From Pseudotabrizicola sp051200875 (GTDB taxonomy: Bacteria > Pseudomonadota > Alphaproteobacteria > Rhodobacterales > Rhodobacteraceae), in contig NZ_CP195191.1 of NCBI RefSeq assembly GCF_051200875.1, positions 1,302,001-1,366,000 on the forward strand: a DNA stretch of 64,000 nt, given 5' to 3'. Made by a program: the position numbers and the translations under genes. Positions 8,744-16,944 of this stretch are shown here, one piece after another (within the stretch, counting starts at the first letter, position 1; the number at the start of each line of letters is the position of its first letter). The notes beneath the pieces were generated by a model that made no database searches, had not been told where the DNA came from, and worked only from the letters and a program-made list of their open reading frames with translations.

Positions 8744-9820
8744 ATGCCCTCGGAATTGCCGAAACGCGCGGTGACGCTGATCCTGGCTTTGATCGGGACG
8801 GCGCTGTTTTTTCTGTTGGGCCTGCCCTTGCCGTTCCTGTTCGGAACTTTGGCCGCCTGCCTGTTGGCCGCGCTGGCCGGGGTCAGGCTGAAAGGGATGG
8901 GCACTGTCTCTACCCTTGCGCGCACGGTTCTCGGCGTCGCCGTCGGCGCCTCGATCACGCCCGAGGTTGTCGGTCGCATCCCGCAGATGACGGGCAGCGT
9001 TGCCTTGGTGTTGGTCTATGTCGGGATCATCGGGCTGGTCGGGTTCCCCTATTTCCGCCGACTGGGGTTTGACCCGGCAACAGCGTGGTATGCAGCCATG
9101 CCGGGCGGGCTTCAGGATATGGTGAGTTTTGGGCAAGAGGCGGGCGGCGATGCCCGCGCCCTTGCGCTGATCCATGCAACGCGGGTGCTGATCATCCTGA
9201 CGCTGGCCCCGATCATCCTGACTGCGCTTTACGGCGCAGACCTGACCGGAGCCGTCGGCGCGCCACTGCGTGACCTGCCGCTGGGCGAGCTTGCGCTTTT
9301 GGCCGGGGCGGCGGTGGTGGGCTGGAAGGGGGCGGAGCGGATCGGGCTTTTCGGGGCCACGATCCTTGGCCCGATGATCCTGACGGCGGCCCTGTCCTTG
9401 GGCGGCCTGATCCATACCCGCCCGCCAGCTGAGGCGATCCTGGCTGCGCAATTGTTCATCGGTATCGGAATCGGCGTGCAATATGTCGGGGTAACACTGC
9501 GCGAGTTGCGCAGCTTCATCCTGTCGGGCCTGGGCTTTGTCGTGCTGCTGGCGGCCCTTGCCGCGATCTTTACCGAAATCGTGACCCTGACCGGCCTTGC
9601 CCGGCCGGTTGAGGGGTTTCTGGCCTTCGCCCCCGGCGGACAGGCAGAGATGACGGTGCTGGCGCTGGTCTCGGGGGCCGACCTTGGCTTTGTCATCCTG
9701 CACCACATCACCCGGATGGTGTTCGTGATCCTTGGCGCGCCCGTGGCGGCGCGTCTGGTCGGGGCGAGGCCGGGGCGACAGGACGGCCCTAGCCCTTCCG
9801 GCCCCAAACCTCGGGGTTGA
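8744..9820 (+). CDS. AbrB-family (PF05145) integral membrane protein, putative carboxylate transporter
   Basis: A 358-residue protein with about ten transmembrane helices arranged as two repeats of the AbrB/ammonia-monooxygenase-like family. The motifs AAMPGGLQDM (middle) and FAPGGQAEMTVLAL (C-terminal half) are the paired PGG signatures. ATG 8744 follows AAGGAA at 8731-8736. Members often sit beside carboxylate catabolism genes; here it is divergent from gntR-tcuAB, so a role in transport of tricarballylate or a product is plausible. The C-terminus overlaps the convergent dehydrogenase gene by 32 bases. Confidence 0.8.
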   Translation: MPSELPKRAVTLILALIGTALFFLLGLPLPFLFGTLAACLLAALAGVRLKGMGTVSTLARTVLGVAVGASITPEVVGRIPQMTGSVALVLVYVGIIGLVGFPYFRRLGFDPATAWYAAMPGGLQDMVSFGQEAGGDARALALIHATRVLIILTLAPIILTALYGADLTGAVGAPLRDLPLGELALLAGAAVVGWKGAERIGLFGATILGPMILTAALSLGGLIHTRPPAEAILAAQLFIGIGIGVQYVGVTLRELRSFILSGLGFVVLLAALAAIFTEIVTLTGLARPVEGFLAFAPGGQAEMTVLALVSGADLGFVILHHITRMVFVILGAPVAARLVGARPGRQDGPSPSGPKPRG

Positions 9821-10766
9821 TCATGTGGATCGGCGCGCCGTCCGCATAGGCATTGATCTGATCGAAGATATCGGAAAACTGCAGATCGAACTCGTCCTCG
9901 GTCACATAGCCGATATGCGGGGTCGGCAGCACGTTCGGATGGGTCAGCAAGGGGTGGCGGCTGTCGCGCAGGGGTTCGGTGTCGAACACATCGACCGCCG
10001 CGAAGATCCGCCCCCTGGCGATTTCCGCCTCAAGAGCGCCGGATTCGATCAGGCCCGAGCGTGAGGTATTCACCAACAGGCTGCGCGGGCGCATGGCGGC
10101 TAGGTCTGCGGCGGTGAGGATGCCCTTGGTTTCAGGCTTCAGCCGCACATGCAGGCTGACGATATCAGAGGTGGCAAAGAAGGCCTCGCGGCTGTCGGCG
10201 ACGGTTTTACCATCGGCCCGCGCCCGGGCGCGGCCCGCGTCAGAGGCCCACCATTGCACGCGCATCCCCAGCGCAAGGGCATAGGTTTCGACCGCTTGCG
10301 CAATGCGGCCATAGCCGTATAGGCCAAGCGTCCGGCCCCTGAGCGTGCGGCCCACACCCATCTGCCATTCCCCTCCCCGGATGCTGGCAACTTGTTCGGG
10401 GATCTGTCGGAAACTGGCCAGCATCAGCGCCAGCGTCAGTTCCGCCGCGGCGTAGGACGGGGTGTCGCTGTGCATGTTGGACGAAAGCAGCACACCATTG
10501 CGGGTGCAGGCCGCCACATCGACATGCGGGTAGACGCTGCGCTGGCTGATCAGGCGAAGGTTTGGCAGACGGTCGAGCAAGTCCGCGCCGATACGTGTGC
10601 GCTCGCGGAAAAGCACCAGCGCTTCGGCCTCTTGCACGCGTTCGGCCAGACGGGTCGGGTCGGGTTCGTGGTCGGTCCAGACCGTTACGTCATGACCCGC
10701 AAGCTTGGCGAAACAGGGCAGCCCGCGCAGCGTATCGAACCAGTCGTCAAGGATGTGAACCTTCAT
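9789..10766 (-). CDS. D-2-hydroxyacid dehydrogenase (NAD-dependent)
   Basis: A 325-residue cytoplasmic oxidoreductase of the phosphoglycerate-dehydrogenase-like family interconverting D-2-hydroxyacids and 2-oxoacids. The Rossmann loop is LGLYGYGRIAQAVETYA (about residues 147-163). The catalytic Arg-Glu-His set fits LLVNTSRSGLIESGAL, DVFDTEPL and TPHIGYVTEDEF. Its start overlaps the end of the tautomerase-like gene by 4 bases, making it the last gene of the tctC...ddh operon. The substrate is probably an intermediate of that operon. Confidence 0.85.
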   Translation of the reverse strand: MKVHILDDWFDTLRGLPCFAKLAGHDVTVWTDHEPDPTRLAERVQEAEALVLFRERTRIGADLLDRLPNLRLISQRSVYPHVDVAACTRNGVLLSSNMHSDTPSYAAAELTLALMLASFRQIPEQVASIRGGEWQMGVGRTLRGRTLGLYGYGRIAQAVETYALALGMRVQWWASDAGRARARADGKTVADSREAFFATSDIVSLHVRLKPETKGILTAADLAAMRPRSLLVNTSRSGLIESGALEAEIARGRIFAAVDVFDTEPLRDSRHPLLTHPNVLPTPHIGYVTEDEFDLQFSDIFDQINAYADGAPIHMINPEVWGRKG

Positions 10767-11854
10767 TTCCCGCCCCAGATCTCTGCCGGCACCATGATCT
10801 CACCCCGCGCCAGCAGCCGCGCGGTGCGCAGCAGGCCGGCGGATTTCAGGGCAAAGCCATCAGGACCGTTTTCATAATCCACCGTCACATCAATAACCCC
10901 GCCGGGATGTTCGATCAGGACGATGGCGGGTTGGCCCTGGGGCGGGGTCGGCAGGCCTTCGGCCACGGTCCCCGGCGTCAGCACGCAAGAGGCCAGACAT
11001 TGCGCCCCTGTCACCGCCATCGTCGGGTGGCAGTTGCGCGGCATGAAATAGCGCGCGGCAATAGTGCCGCCATCGCGCGGCGGGGCGAGAAGTGCGAATT
11101 TCGGCGTGACGGATTGGCTGACATCGCCCATGCCCATGAGCCGCCCGGCCTCTTGGCGGATCGGCTCCATCCGGGCATAGAAATCGCGGTTGGCGTCCAG
11201 TTCGTCGGCCGTCTCATAGCCCGTCAGGCCGAAATCGGCGGCGCGGGCGATGACGATGGGCATGGCCACGTCCATGCAGGTCACCTCAATACCGCCGACC
11301 ACGTTGCGCAAGCTGCCCGTCGGCAAAAGCGCCCCGGTAGACGCCCCCACCACATCCATGAAGTTCAGATAGACCGGTGCCGCCGTGCACGGAACGCCAT
11401 CAATTGCGGCGCTGCCTGCGTATTCCACCTGGCCGCCGGGAGTTTGCACAACCGCCTCGACCCGCGCCTCGGTGTTGACCGAACGGATGCGGACACGCGT
11501 CACATCGCCTTGCGGCGCGATCAGCCCCATCTCCAGCGCGGCGGGTCCGACGCCCGACAGGATATTGCCGCAGGTCGGCTTGAAGTCGACCAGACCATCC
11601 TCGACGCTGACTTGGGCAAAGAAATAGTCGATGTCACAGCCCTCGGTTTCCGACCGCGACAGCATGGCGACCTTGGTGGTCACGGCCGCCCCACCGCCGA
11701 TGCCGTCGATGTTCAGCTTGTGACCCGAACCAAGCGCCGCAACCAGCACCCGCGCCAAGGTCTCGCGATCTTCGGGCAGGTCCTCGCGGCGGAAATAGGG
11801 CCCGCGCGAGGTGCCACCGCGGAAGAAATGAAATGGAATGGCGGTCTGGGGCAT
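10763..11854 (-). CDS. PrpF-fold isomerase, 4-oxalomesaconate tautomerase-like (GalD/LigU)
   Basis: A 363-residue protein of the PrpF family with the duplicated diaminopimelate-epimerase fold. The starting motif FHFFRGGTSRGPYF, the IDGIGGG segment and CGNILSGVGP match the GalD/LigU 4-oxalomesaconate tautomerase branch, whose members are about 360 residues long. Relatives move double bonds in unsaturated tricarboxylates such as aconitate or oxalomesaconate. No gallate or protocatechuate genes are visible, so here it more likely handles a tricarboxylate brought in by the adjacent Tct transporter. Confidence 0.82.
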   Translation of the reverse strand: MPQTAIPFHFFRGGTSRGPYFRREDLPEDRETLARVLVAALGSGHKLNIDGIGGGAAVTTKVAMLSRSETEGCDIDYFFAQVSVEDGLVDFKPTCGNILSGVGPAALEMGLIAPQGDVTRVRIRSVNTEARVEAVVQTPGGQVEYAGSAAIDGVPCTAAPVYLNFMDVVGASTGALLPTGSLRNVVGGIEVTCMDVAMPIVIARAADFGLTGYETADELDANRDFYARMEPIRQEAGRLMGMGDVSQSVTPKFALLAPPRDGGTIAARYFMPRNCHPTMAVTGAQCLASCVLTPGTVAEGLPTPPQGQPAIVLIEHPGGVIDVTVDYENGPDGFALKSAGLLRTARLLARGEIMVPAEIWGGK

Positions 11855-11855
11855 G

Positions 11856-12905
11856 TCAGGACTCCGTTATCATCGTTGCGAGTCGCCCGCCGAAAGCGGC
11901 CGTGCCAAGGGCGCCACCCAGATCAGGCGTGCGGGTTTCAGGGCGCGAAAGCGCCGTATCGAGAGCAAGGTCGATGGCATCGGCGGCATCGGCCGCGCCA
12001 AGGTGGCGCAAAAGCATGGCCGCCGACCCGATAAGCGAGGCGGGGTTGGCGCGATCCTGTCCTGCAATGTCAGGGGCCGAGCCGTGCTGCGCCTGCGCGA
12101 CCGCTGCCGTGGTGCCAAGGTTGAGCGAGGCCGCAAGACCAAGACCGCCGGCGATTTCCGAAGCTAGGTCAGACAAGATGTCGCCGAACATGTTGGTGGC
12201 AAGGATCACGTCGAACCGGGAAGGGTTGCGCACCAGATGGGCGGCGGCGGCGTCCACAAGGATTTCCTCGTGCGCCACCTGCGGATAGCGGGCTGCCACC
12301 TTGCGAACCTCGGACAGAAATAGCCCATCCGATATGCGCAGCACATTGGCCTTGTGGATCGTGGCGACCCGTTTGCGCGGACGGCTTGCGGCAAGCGCGA
12401 ACGCCGCCTCGGCGATGCGGGCGCTGCCTTTGGCGGTGATCTTGCGCATGGCAATCGCGACATCGGGTTCCACAAGGATTTCGCCCGAGCCCGAGGCCAT
12501 GTTGCGGTCGGCATAAAACCCTTCGAGGTTTTCGCGCACGATCACCAGATCGGTTTTCGCCGCGACCGGGCGCGGGGTGCCCGGGCGAGAGCGGGCCGGG
12601 CGGATATTGGCGTAAAGGCCAAGCTCACGGCGCAAGACGCCCGAGGGGTTCAACCCGCCCCCGGCCACCGGCGGATAGGCGTTGTGCGACACTGGCCCCA
12701 GAATGACCCCCGCCGCCGCCTTTGCCGCCGCAATCACCTCGGGCGGCAGGGTGGTGCCATGGCGGGCCAAAGCGGCAAAACCGATTTCGGCATGGCTGAG
12801 CCGCAGCGGCACATCAAACCGCGCGGCCGCCGCGGTGATCACCGCCACCGTGGCGGCGGTGATTTCCGGACCGATTCCATCGCCTTCAAGAACGAGGACG
12901 TCCAT
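11856..12905 (-). CDS. Isocitrate/isopropylmalate dehydrogenase family protein
   Basis: A 349-residue NAD(P)-dependent beta-decarboxylating dehydrogenase. The N-terminus has LEGDGIGPEITAATV and the middle has VRENLEGFYADRN, the substrate-loop equivalent. ILATNMFGDILSDLASEIAGGLG provides the metal-binding aspartates, and the NAD site HGSAPDIAGQDRANPASLIGSA follows. The closest types are tartrate, isocitrate or homoisocitrate dehydrogenases; the loop does not settle which. It sits one base from the isomerase gene and 10 bases from the transporter gene. Confidence 0.85.
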   Translation of the reverse strand: MDVLVLEGDGIGPEITAATVAVITAAAARFDVPLRLSHAEIGFAALARHGTTLPPEVIAAAKAAAGVILGPVSHNAYPPVAGGGLNPSGVLRRELGLYANIRPARSRPGTPRPVAAKTDLVIVRENLEGFYADRNMASGSGEILVEPDVAIAMRKITAKGSARIAEAAFALAASRPRKRVATIHKANVLRISDGLFLSEVRKVAARYPQVAHEEILVDAAAAHLVRNPSRFDVILATNMFGDILSDLASEIAGGLGLAASLNLGTTAAVAQAQHGSAPDIAGQDRANPASLIGSAAMLLRHLGAADAADAIDLALDTALSRPETRTPDLGGALGTAAFGGRLATMITES

Positions 12906-12915
12906 TGCCGGGCGC

Positions 12916-14910
12916 TCAGCGGAAGGGCCAGGGCAGATCGACCGCGTCCTGCAGCACGCCGGACGGGAAGTTCAGCGCCAGCGCCCAGGCCAGAAGCAGG
13001 ATGAACCCCGCCGCCGCCGCTGTCATCAGCACCACCGCGACCGGACCGGCCTTGGCGCGGACGATCAGGAAGACCGGGAAGAAGATCAGCATCGCGCCGT
13101 AGAACCCGATCAGCGCCGTCAGCGCGACCAACCCGGCAATCCATGCCAGACCGCCCCACAGAGTGCCGATCCCCTCTTGACCGACGTGATCGCCAGTCAG
13201 CTCACCGTCAAAATGGGCGTGATGGCCGGTCTTGCCCCGCACCAATTGCGGGATCAGGATCGCCAGCATCCCCAAACCGATGAGCGACACCGAAAGCGGG
13301 AAGATCTGCCCAAGGAAATCGTGTTTCAGCGAGTCCGTCAGCGCCACCACCAGAAGTGCCGCCATGGCAACCGCAAAGCCGATCTGCGGCAGATGCGCCT
13401 TCTGCGAGGGCACGTCGGGTGCGTCATCAGAGTTGGGCACGACCGAGCCATGTTCGTCGACCCGGTTGCGCAGGCCGAAGAACACCGAAGCCAGCGTCAT
13501 CAGCCCAATGATGATCACCCCCGGACGGCCAAGGAACGACCAGCCGTTGAACTGCAACGCCTGATAGAAATAGGTCTCGGCCTGCGGTGCCAGCACATAG
13601 CCAATCAGAAGCGCCGGGCGCGGCCAGCCAAAGCGCTTCATCAGGACGCCAAGAACACCCAAAGCCAAAAGCGCGACCAGATCGGCCAGTGACCGCGTGG
13701 CCTGGAAGGCGGCAAAGCAGATCAGCGCGATCATGAAGGGGGCAAGACGCTGAAAAGGGATTTGGGTCAGCCGGGAAATCGGGATCGCCAAAGCAAGGCA
13801 GATGCCCGCCCCCATGACATTGGCCAGCGCCAGCGACCAAACCACCGAATAGGTGATATTGAGGTCGGCCCCCACCATTGACGGGCCGGGTTGAATGCCT
13901 AAAAGAACCATCCCACCCAAGAACACCGCCATCGCGCCCGAACCGGGAATGCCGAACAGCATGGTCGGCAAAAGCGCGCCGCCCTGCATCGCGTTATTCG
14001 CGCTTTCCGGGGCGATCACCCCGCGAATGTCGCCCTTGCCGAACTGGGGGTCCTTCTTTTCGGTCTGGACGGCATGGCCATAGGCGATCCAGTCGACAAC
14101 CGAGCCACCCAACCCCGGAATGGCGCCGATGATGCAGCCGATACCGGCGCAGCGCATCGACAGCCACAGATTGCCCCACCAGTCCCGCAGACCCTGAAAC
14201 CAGCCCGAGCCAAGCGCATGGCCCGAAGCGATGGCCGAGTTCTTGCGCAGAAGGTCTGCGATTTCGGGAATGGCGAAGAAGCCAAGCCCCACGATCACCA
14301 GAGGAATACCGTCATAAAGATAGTCGGAACCGAAGATCATCCGGAACTCGCCCGTGGCCGGTGCGCCACCGATCGAGCCGATGATCAGGCCGATGCAGCA
14401 GGCGGCCAGCCCCTTGGCCAGACTGCGCCCGGCCAGAACCGCAACCATCGACAGGCCGAAAAGCGCCAGCATGAACAACTCGGCCGACCCGAAGGACAGG
14501 ATGATCGGCCGGGCGATGACGACAAACCCCGTCAGCACCACCGCACCGAAGATCCCCCCCGCCATCGACGAGATGAACGCGGCCGACAGCGCCCGCGCAG
14601 CTTGGCCCTGGCGGGCCAGCGGGAAACCATCCAGCACCGTCGCCTGACTGGCCGACGAGCCGGGAATACCCATCAGAACCGAGGAAAAGGTGTCTGATGT
14701 CGGGATGACCGCCACAAGGCCGATCAGCATGGCCAAGGCAGTGATTTCATCCATGCCATACAGAAAGGGCATCAGAAGCGACAAACCCGCAATGCCGCCC
14801 AGACCGGGGATCACGCCAATCACCAGCCCGACCGACACGCCGACGAGCATGTAAAGCAGGTGCTGGAACGACAGCAGTGTGCCAAGTGCAGAAAATAGGG
14901 CATCGACCAC
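12916..14910 (-). CDS. Tripartite tricarboxylate transporter, TctA-TctB fusion
   Basis: A 664-residue inner-membrane protein joining two transporter subunits. Residues 1 to about 490 are TctA, with many transmembrane helices and the motifs GLVIGVIPGLGGIAGL and GAIPGLGGSVVDWIAYGHA. A hydrophilic link rich in His/Asp/Glu leads to a C-terminal four-helix TctB (DUF1468-like) domain. GTG 14910 was chosen because GGGAG lies 8 bases upstream and similarity starts there; the open frame continues further without support. TctA and TctB are normally separate genes. It works with TctC (upstream) to import tri- or dicarboxylates. Confidence 0.88.
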   Translation of the reverse strand: MVDALFSALGTLLSFQHLLYMLVGVSVGLVIGVIPGLGGIAGLSLLMPFLYGMDEITALAMLIGLVAVIPTSDTFSSVLMGIPGSSASQATVLDGFPLARQGQAARALSAAFISSMAGGIFGAVVLTGFVVIARPIILSFGSAELFMLALFGLSMVAVLAGRSLAKGLAACCIGLIIGSIGGAPATGEFRMIFGSDYLYDGIPLVIVGLGFFAIPEIADLLRKNSAIASGHALGSGWFQGLRDWWGNLWLSMRCAGIGCIIGAIPGLGGSVVDWIAYGHAVQTEKKDPQFGKGDIRGVIAPESANNAMQGGALLPTMLFGIPGSGAMAVFLGGMVLLGIQPGPSMVGADLNITYSVVWSLALANVMGAGICLALAIPISRLTQIPFQRLAPFMIALICFAAFQATRSLADLVALLALGVLGVLMKRFGWPRPALLIGYVLAPQAETYFYQALQFNGWSFLGRPGVIIIGLMTLASVFFGLRNRVDEHGSVVPNSDDAPDVPSQKAHLPQIGFAVAMAALLVVALTDSLKHDFLGQIFPLSVSLIGLGMLAILIPQLVRGKTGHHAHFDGELTGDHVGQEGIGTLWGGLAWIAGLVALTALIGFYGAMLIFFPVFLIVRAKAGPVAVVLMTAAAAGFILLLAWALALNFPSGVLQDAVDLPWPFR

Positions 14911-15018
14911 GGCGAATTCTCCCGTGTTGATCGCGCGGCGGCGACAGGTCAGTGATGGATTTGGAAAGGGCAATTGCGGACGCCCGTTCAGGGCGCCCGC
15001 TGGATTGCAGGGCGAGAC

Positions 15019-16125
15019 TTATTCTTCGCCGAGTTTCACGCCGTAGTCAGAGGCCAGCATTCCGGCCACTTGTGCGCGCAATTCCGGAGCGATGGACGTG
15101 CCCTTTTCGAACAACGCCTGCGCCAGATCGCCAGTGACCTGCTCATAGGTGCCCAGAACGGCCTCGGCGCTGGCCTGATAGTCCGGATCGGCCTTCATGT
15201 CTTCAAAGGCCTTCTGGTAGGCGGCCACGATGTCATCGGGCGTGTCCTTGGGCAGGAAGACCATCTTCTGTGCCGGGAAACCGGCGGTGAAAAAGGCGAA
15301 ATAGGCGTCGTATTCCGGGCCCGAAGGGGCCGCGCCGGTCAGGGTCTGATAGGCTTCGGCGAAAGAGGGCAGATCAGGGAAGGTCGGGTCGCGCACGACC
15401 TCGCCTGCCTCGTTCAGAACGCCCCAGCTGAACAGCGGCACGGCTTGGCCTGCATCCACCAGAGGCTGGACGTTTTTGATGTAGGCGGACGAGGTCTGAT
15501 AGTCGATGTTCACCTCGCCCCGTTCGAAGGCCAGACGGCCATCGCCGCGCCCCTTGAAGCCGAACACGTGCTGAACGTTGAAGCCCATCAGCCGGAAGCC
15601 CAGAAGCGGCACCAGATCAAGCGAGGTTGCGCCTTGGCTGGCATAGACCAGATCTTTTCCCTTCAGCGCGGCAATATCTTCTGGCACCTTCAGACCCAGA
15701 GACGGGCTGGTATAGACCACGCCGCCAGTCGGGCTGGCCATGGCAATTTTCCAGTCCTTGTATTCGTACCGCACGCGCGGATCGCCCAAAAGATAGGGGA
15801 ACTGGGTCGAGCCCGAGGTGCCAAGAATGGTCAGCCCATCGGGCTTGGCGCGGGCGGCAAAAAGGTTGGTGCCTTTGGTCGAGCCGCCACCCGGTTCGTT
15901 CACCACGACCACGACCGGATTGCCCGGCAGGTACTTGGACAACAGTGGCGCATTGAACCGCGCCCAAGTGTCCGAACCGCCACCGGCGGAGAAGGGGATG
16001 ATCCATTCAATGGTCTGCCCCGAGAAATTGGCTTCCGCCGCGGCTGGCCCGGCAAGGCCCAATGCCATCGCGCCCGCGGCAAGCCCAAGCGCCACCCGGC
16101 GCGTGATGTTGATATCCTTGGTCAT
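15019..16125 (-). CDS. tctC: Tripartite tricarboxylate transporter substrate-binding protein TctC (Bug family)
   Basis: A 368-residue periplasmic binding protein with an N-terminal signal peptide (ALGLAAGAMALGLAGPAAAEA, cleavage around residue 31). IEWIIPFSAGGGSDTWARF opens the mature domain and forms the first carboxylate-binding loop of Bug proteins; GGGSTKGTN is the second. It is the first gene of the operon, 108 bases before the TctAB fusion, and divergent from the response regulator gene. Ligand identity is inferred from neighbours: a tricarboxylate. Confidence 0.9.
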   Translation of the reverse strand: MTKDINITRRVALGLAAGAMALGLAGPAAAEANFSGQTIEWIIPFSAGGGSDTWARFNAPLLSKYLPGNPVVVVVNEPGGGSTKGTNLFAARAKPDGLTILGTSGSTQFPYLLGDPRVRYEYKDWKIAMASPTGGVVYTSPSLGLKVPEDIAALKGKDLVYASQGATSLDLVPLLGFRLMGFNVQHVFGFKGRGDGRLAFERGEVNIDYQTSSAYIKNVQPLVDAGQAVPLFSWGVLNEAGEVVRDPTFPDLPSFAEAYQTLTGAAPSGPEYDAYFAFFTAGFPAQKMVFLPKDTPDDIVAAYQKAFEDMKADPDYQASAEAVLGTYEQVTGDLAQALFEKGTSIAPELRAQVAGMLASDYGVKLGEE

Positions 16126-16240
16126 ATCTTCCTCCCGTTATCATCAAAGCACACCTGCGCTGCCAAAGCAGCGGTCAGGAGCGCGACCATTCTTGATTTC
16201 TCCTCCCAAGAACGGCTTGATGGGCAATCTACGATCTGTT

Positions 16241-16259
16241 CCTGTCTGAAACCTGTCTG
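16241..16259. promoter_or_regulatory. Candidate response-regulator box (direct repeat, 11-bp spacing)
   Basis: CCTGTCTG occurs at 16241-16248 and again at 16252-16259, 11 bp start to start, the arrangement used by OmpR/PhoB-type regulators. It lies 20 bases before the response regulator start (16279) and about 116 bases upstream of the divergent tctC, fitting a site for the TctD-like protein encoded next to it. Confidence 0.5.
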
Positions 16260-16278
16260 GAGGCCACAAAGTCCTTTC

Positions 16279-16944
16279 ATGCGTGTCATCCTGATTGAAG
16301 ACAATCGAAGCCTTGCGAAAGGCATTGAAAATGCTCTGAAAGATCTGGGGCATGCCGTCGATCATCTGGAGGACGGGCTGGAAGCAGATGCCTTTCTAAG
16401 CCGGGAAGAGGCGGATGTGGCCATTGTCGACGTCAACCTGCCGCGCCTGTCAGGGATCGAAATCGTCCGCCGACAGCGCGCCCGGGGCAATGGGATTCCC
16501 GTGCTGATTCTGACCGCGCGGGGCAAGACCTCGGAAAGAGTCGAGGGGCTGGAGGTTGGCGCGGACGACTATCTGGTCAAGCCTTTTGACATGGCCGAAC
16601 TTGTGGCAAGACTGCGGGCCCTGGCGCGGCGGCGGCCGCAGGTTGCGCCATCGCAGGAAACCGTGGGGCAACTAGTCTATGACCGCGTGCAACGCGTTCT
16701 TTTGTCAGAGGGGCGCAATCTGGATTTGCCCCGGAGAGAGCTTGCGCTGTTCGAATTGCTTTTGGAACATCGCGGGCGGCTGATCGAAAAGGACCGCATA
16801 TCCGATGCGCTCTATGGGTCGGGCAGCTCGGTCGAACCCAATGCCATCGAACTTCTCGTGTCGCGTCTGCGGCGCAAACTGGATGGATCAGGCGTCGCCA
16901 TCCGCACTGCGCGCGGCCTTGGCTATATGTTGGACGACGGTTGA
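16279..16944 (+). CDS. tctD: OmpR-family response regulator (TctD-like)
   Basis: A 221-residue DNA-binding response regulator. The receiver domain spans residues 1-115 with acidic pocket E7/D8, phosphoacceptor D51 and conserved K101 (LVKPF). The winged-helix domain (about 125-220) ends in RTARGLGYML. ATG 16279 is where the receiver domain begins; the open frame continues far upstream only as antisense of tctC. Position beside the divergent tctC operon and overlap with the kinase gene indicate a TctD role, activating tricarboxylate uptake. The symbol is assigned by context. Confidence 0.88.
   Translation: MRVILIEDNRSLAKGIENALKDLGHAVDHLEDGLEADAFLSREEADVAIVDVNLPRLSGIEIVRRQRARGNGIPVLILTARGKTSERVEGLEVGADDYLVKPFDMAELVARLRALARRRPQVAPSQETVGQLVYDRVQRVLLSEGRNLDLPRRELALFELLLEHRGRLIEKDRISDALYGSGSSVEPNAIELLVSRLRRKLDGSGVAIRTARGLGYMLDDG

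Noticed and set aside
8672..9706. Extension of the GntR gene upstream to give a 567-residue protein
   Set aside because: The extra part is antisense to the AbrB-family gene and unlike any protein; GntR similarity begins at 8671.
12682..13692. Long plus-strand frame opposite the TctAB fusion
   Set aside because: It is the antisense shadow of a well-supported transporter gene in high-GC DNA, and its protein is Arg/His/Gln-rich nonsense.
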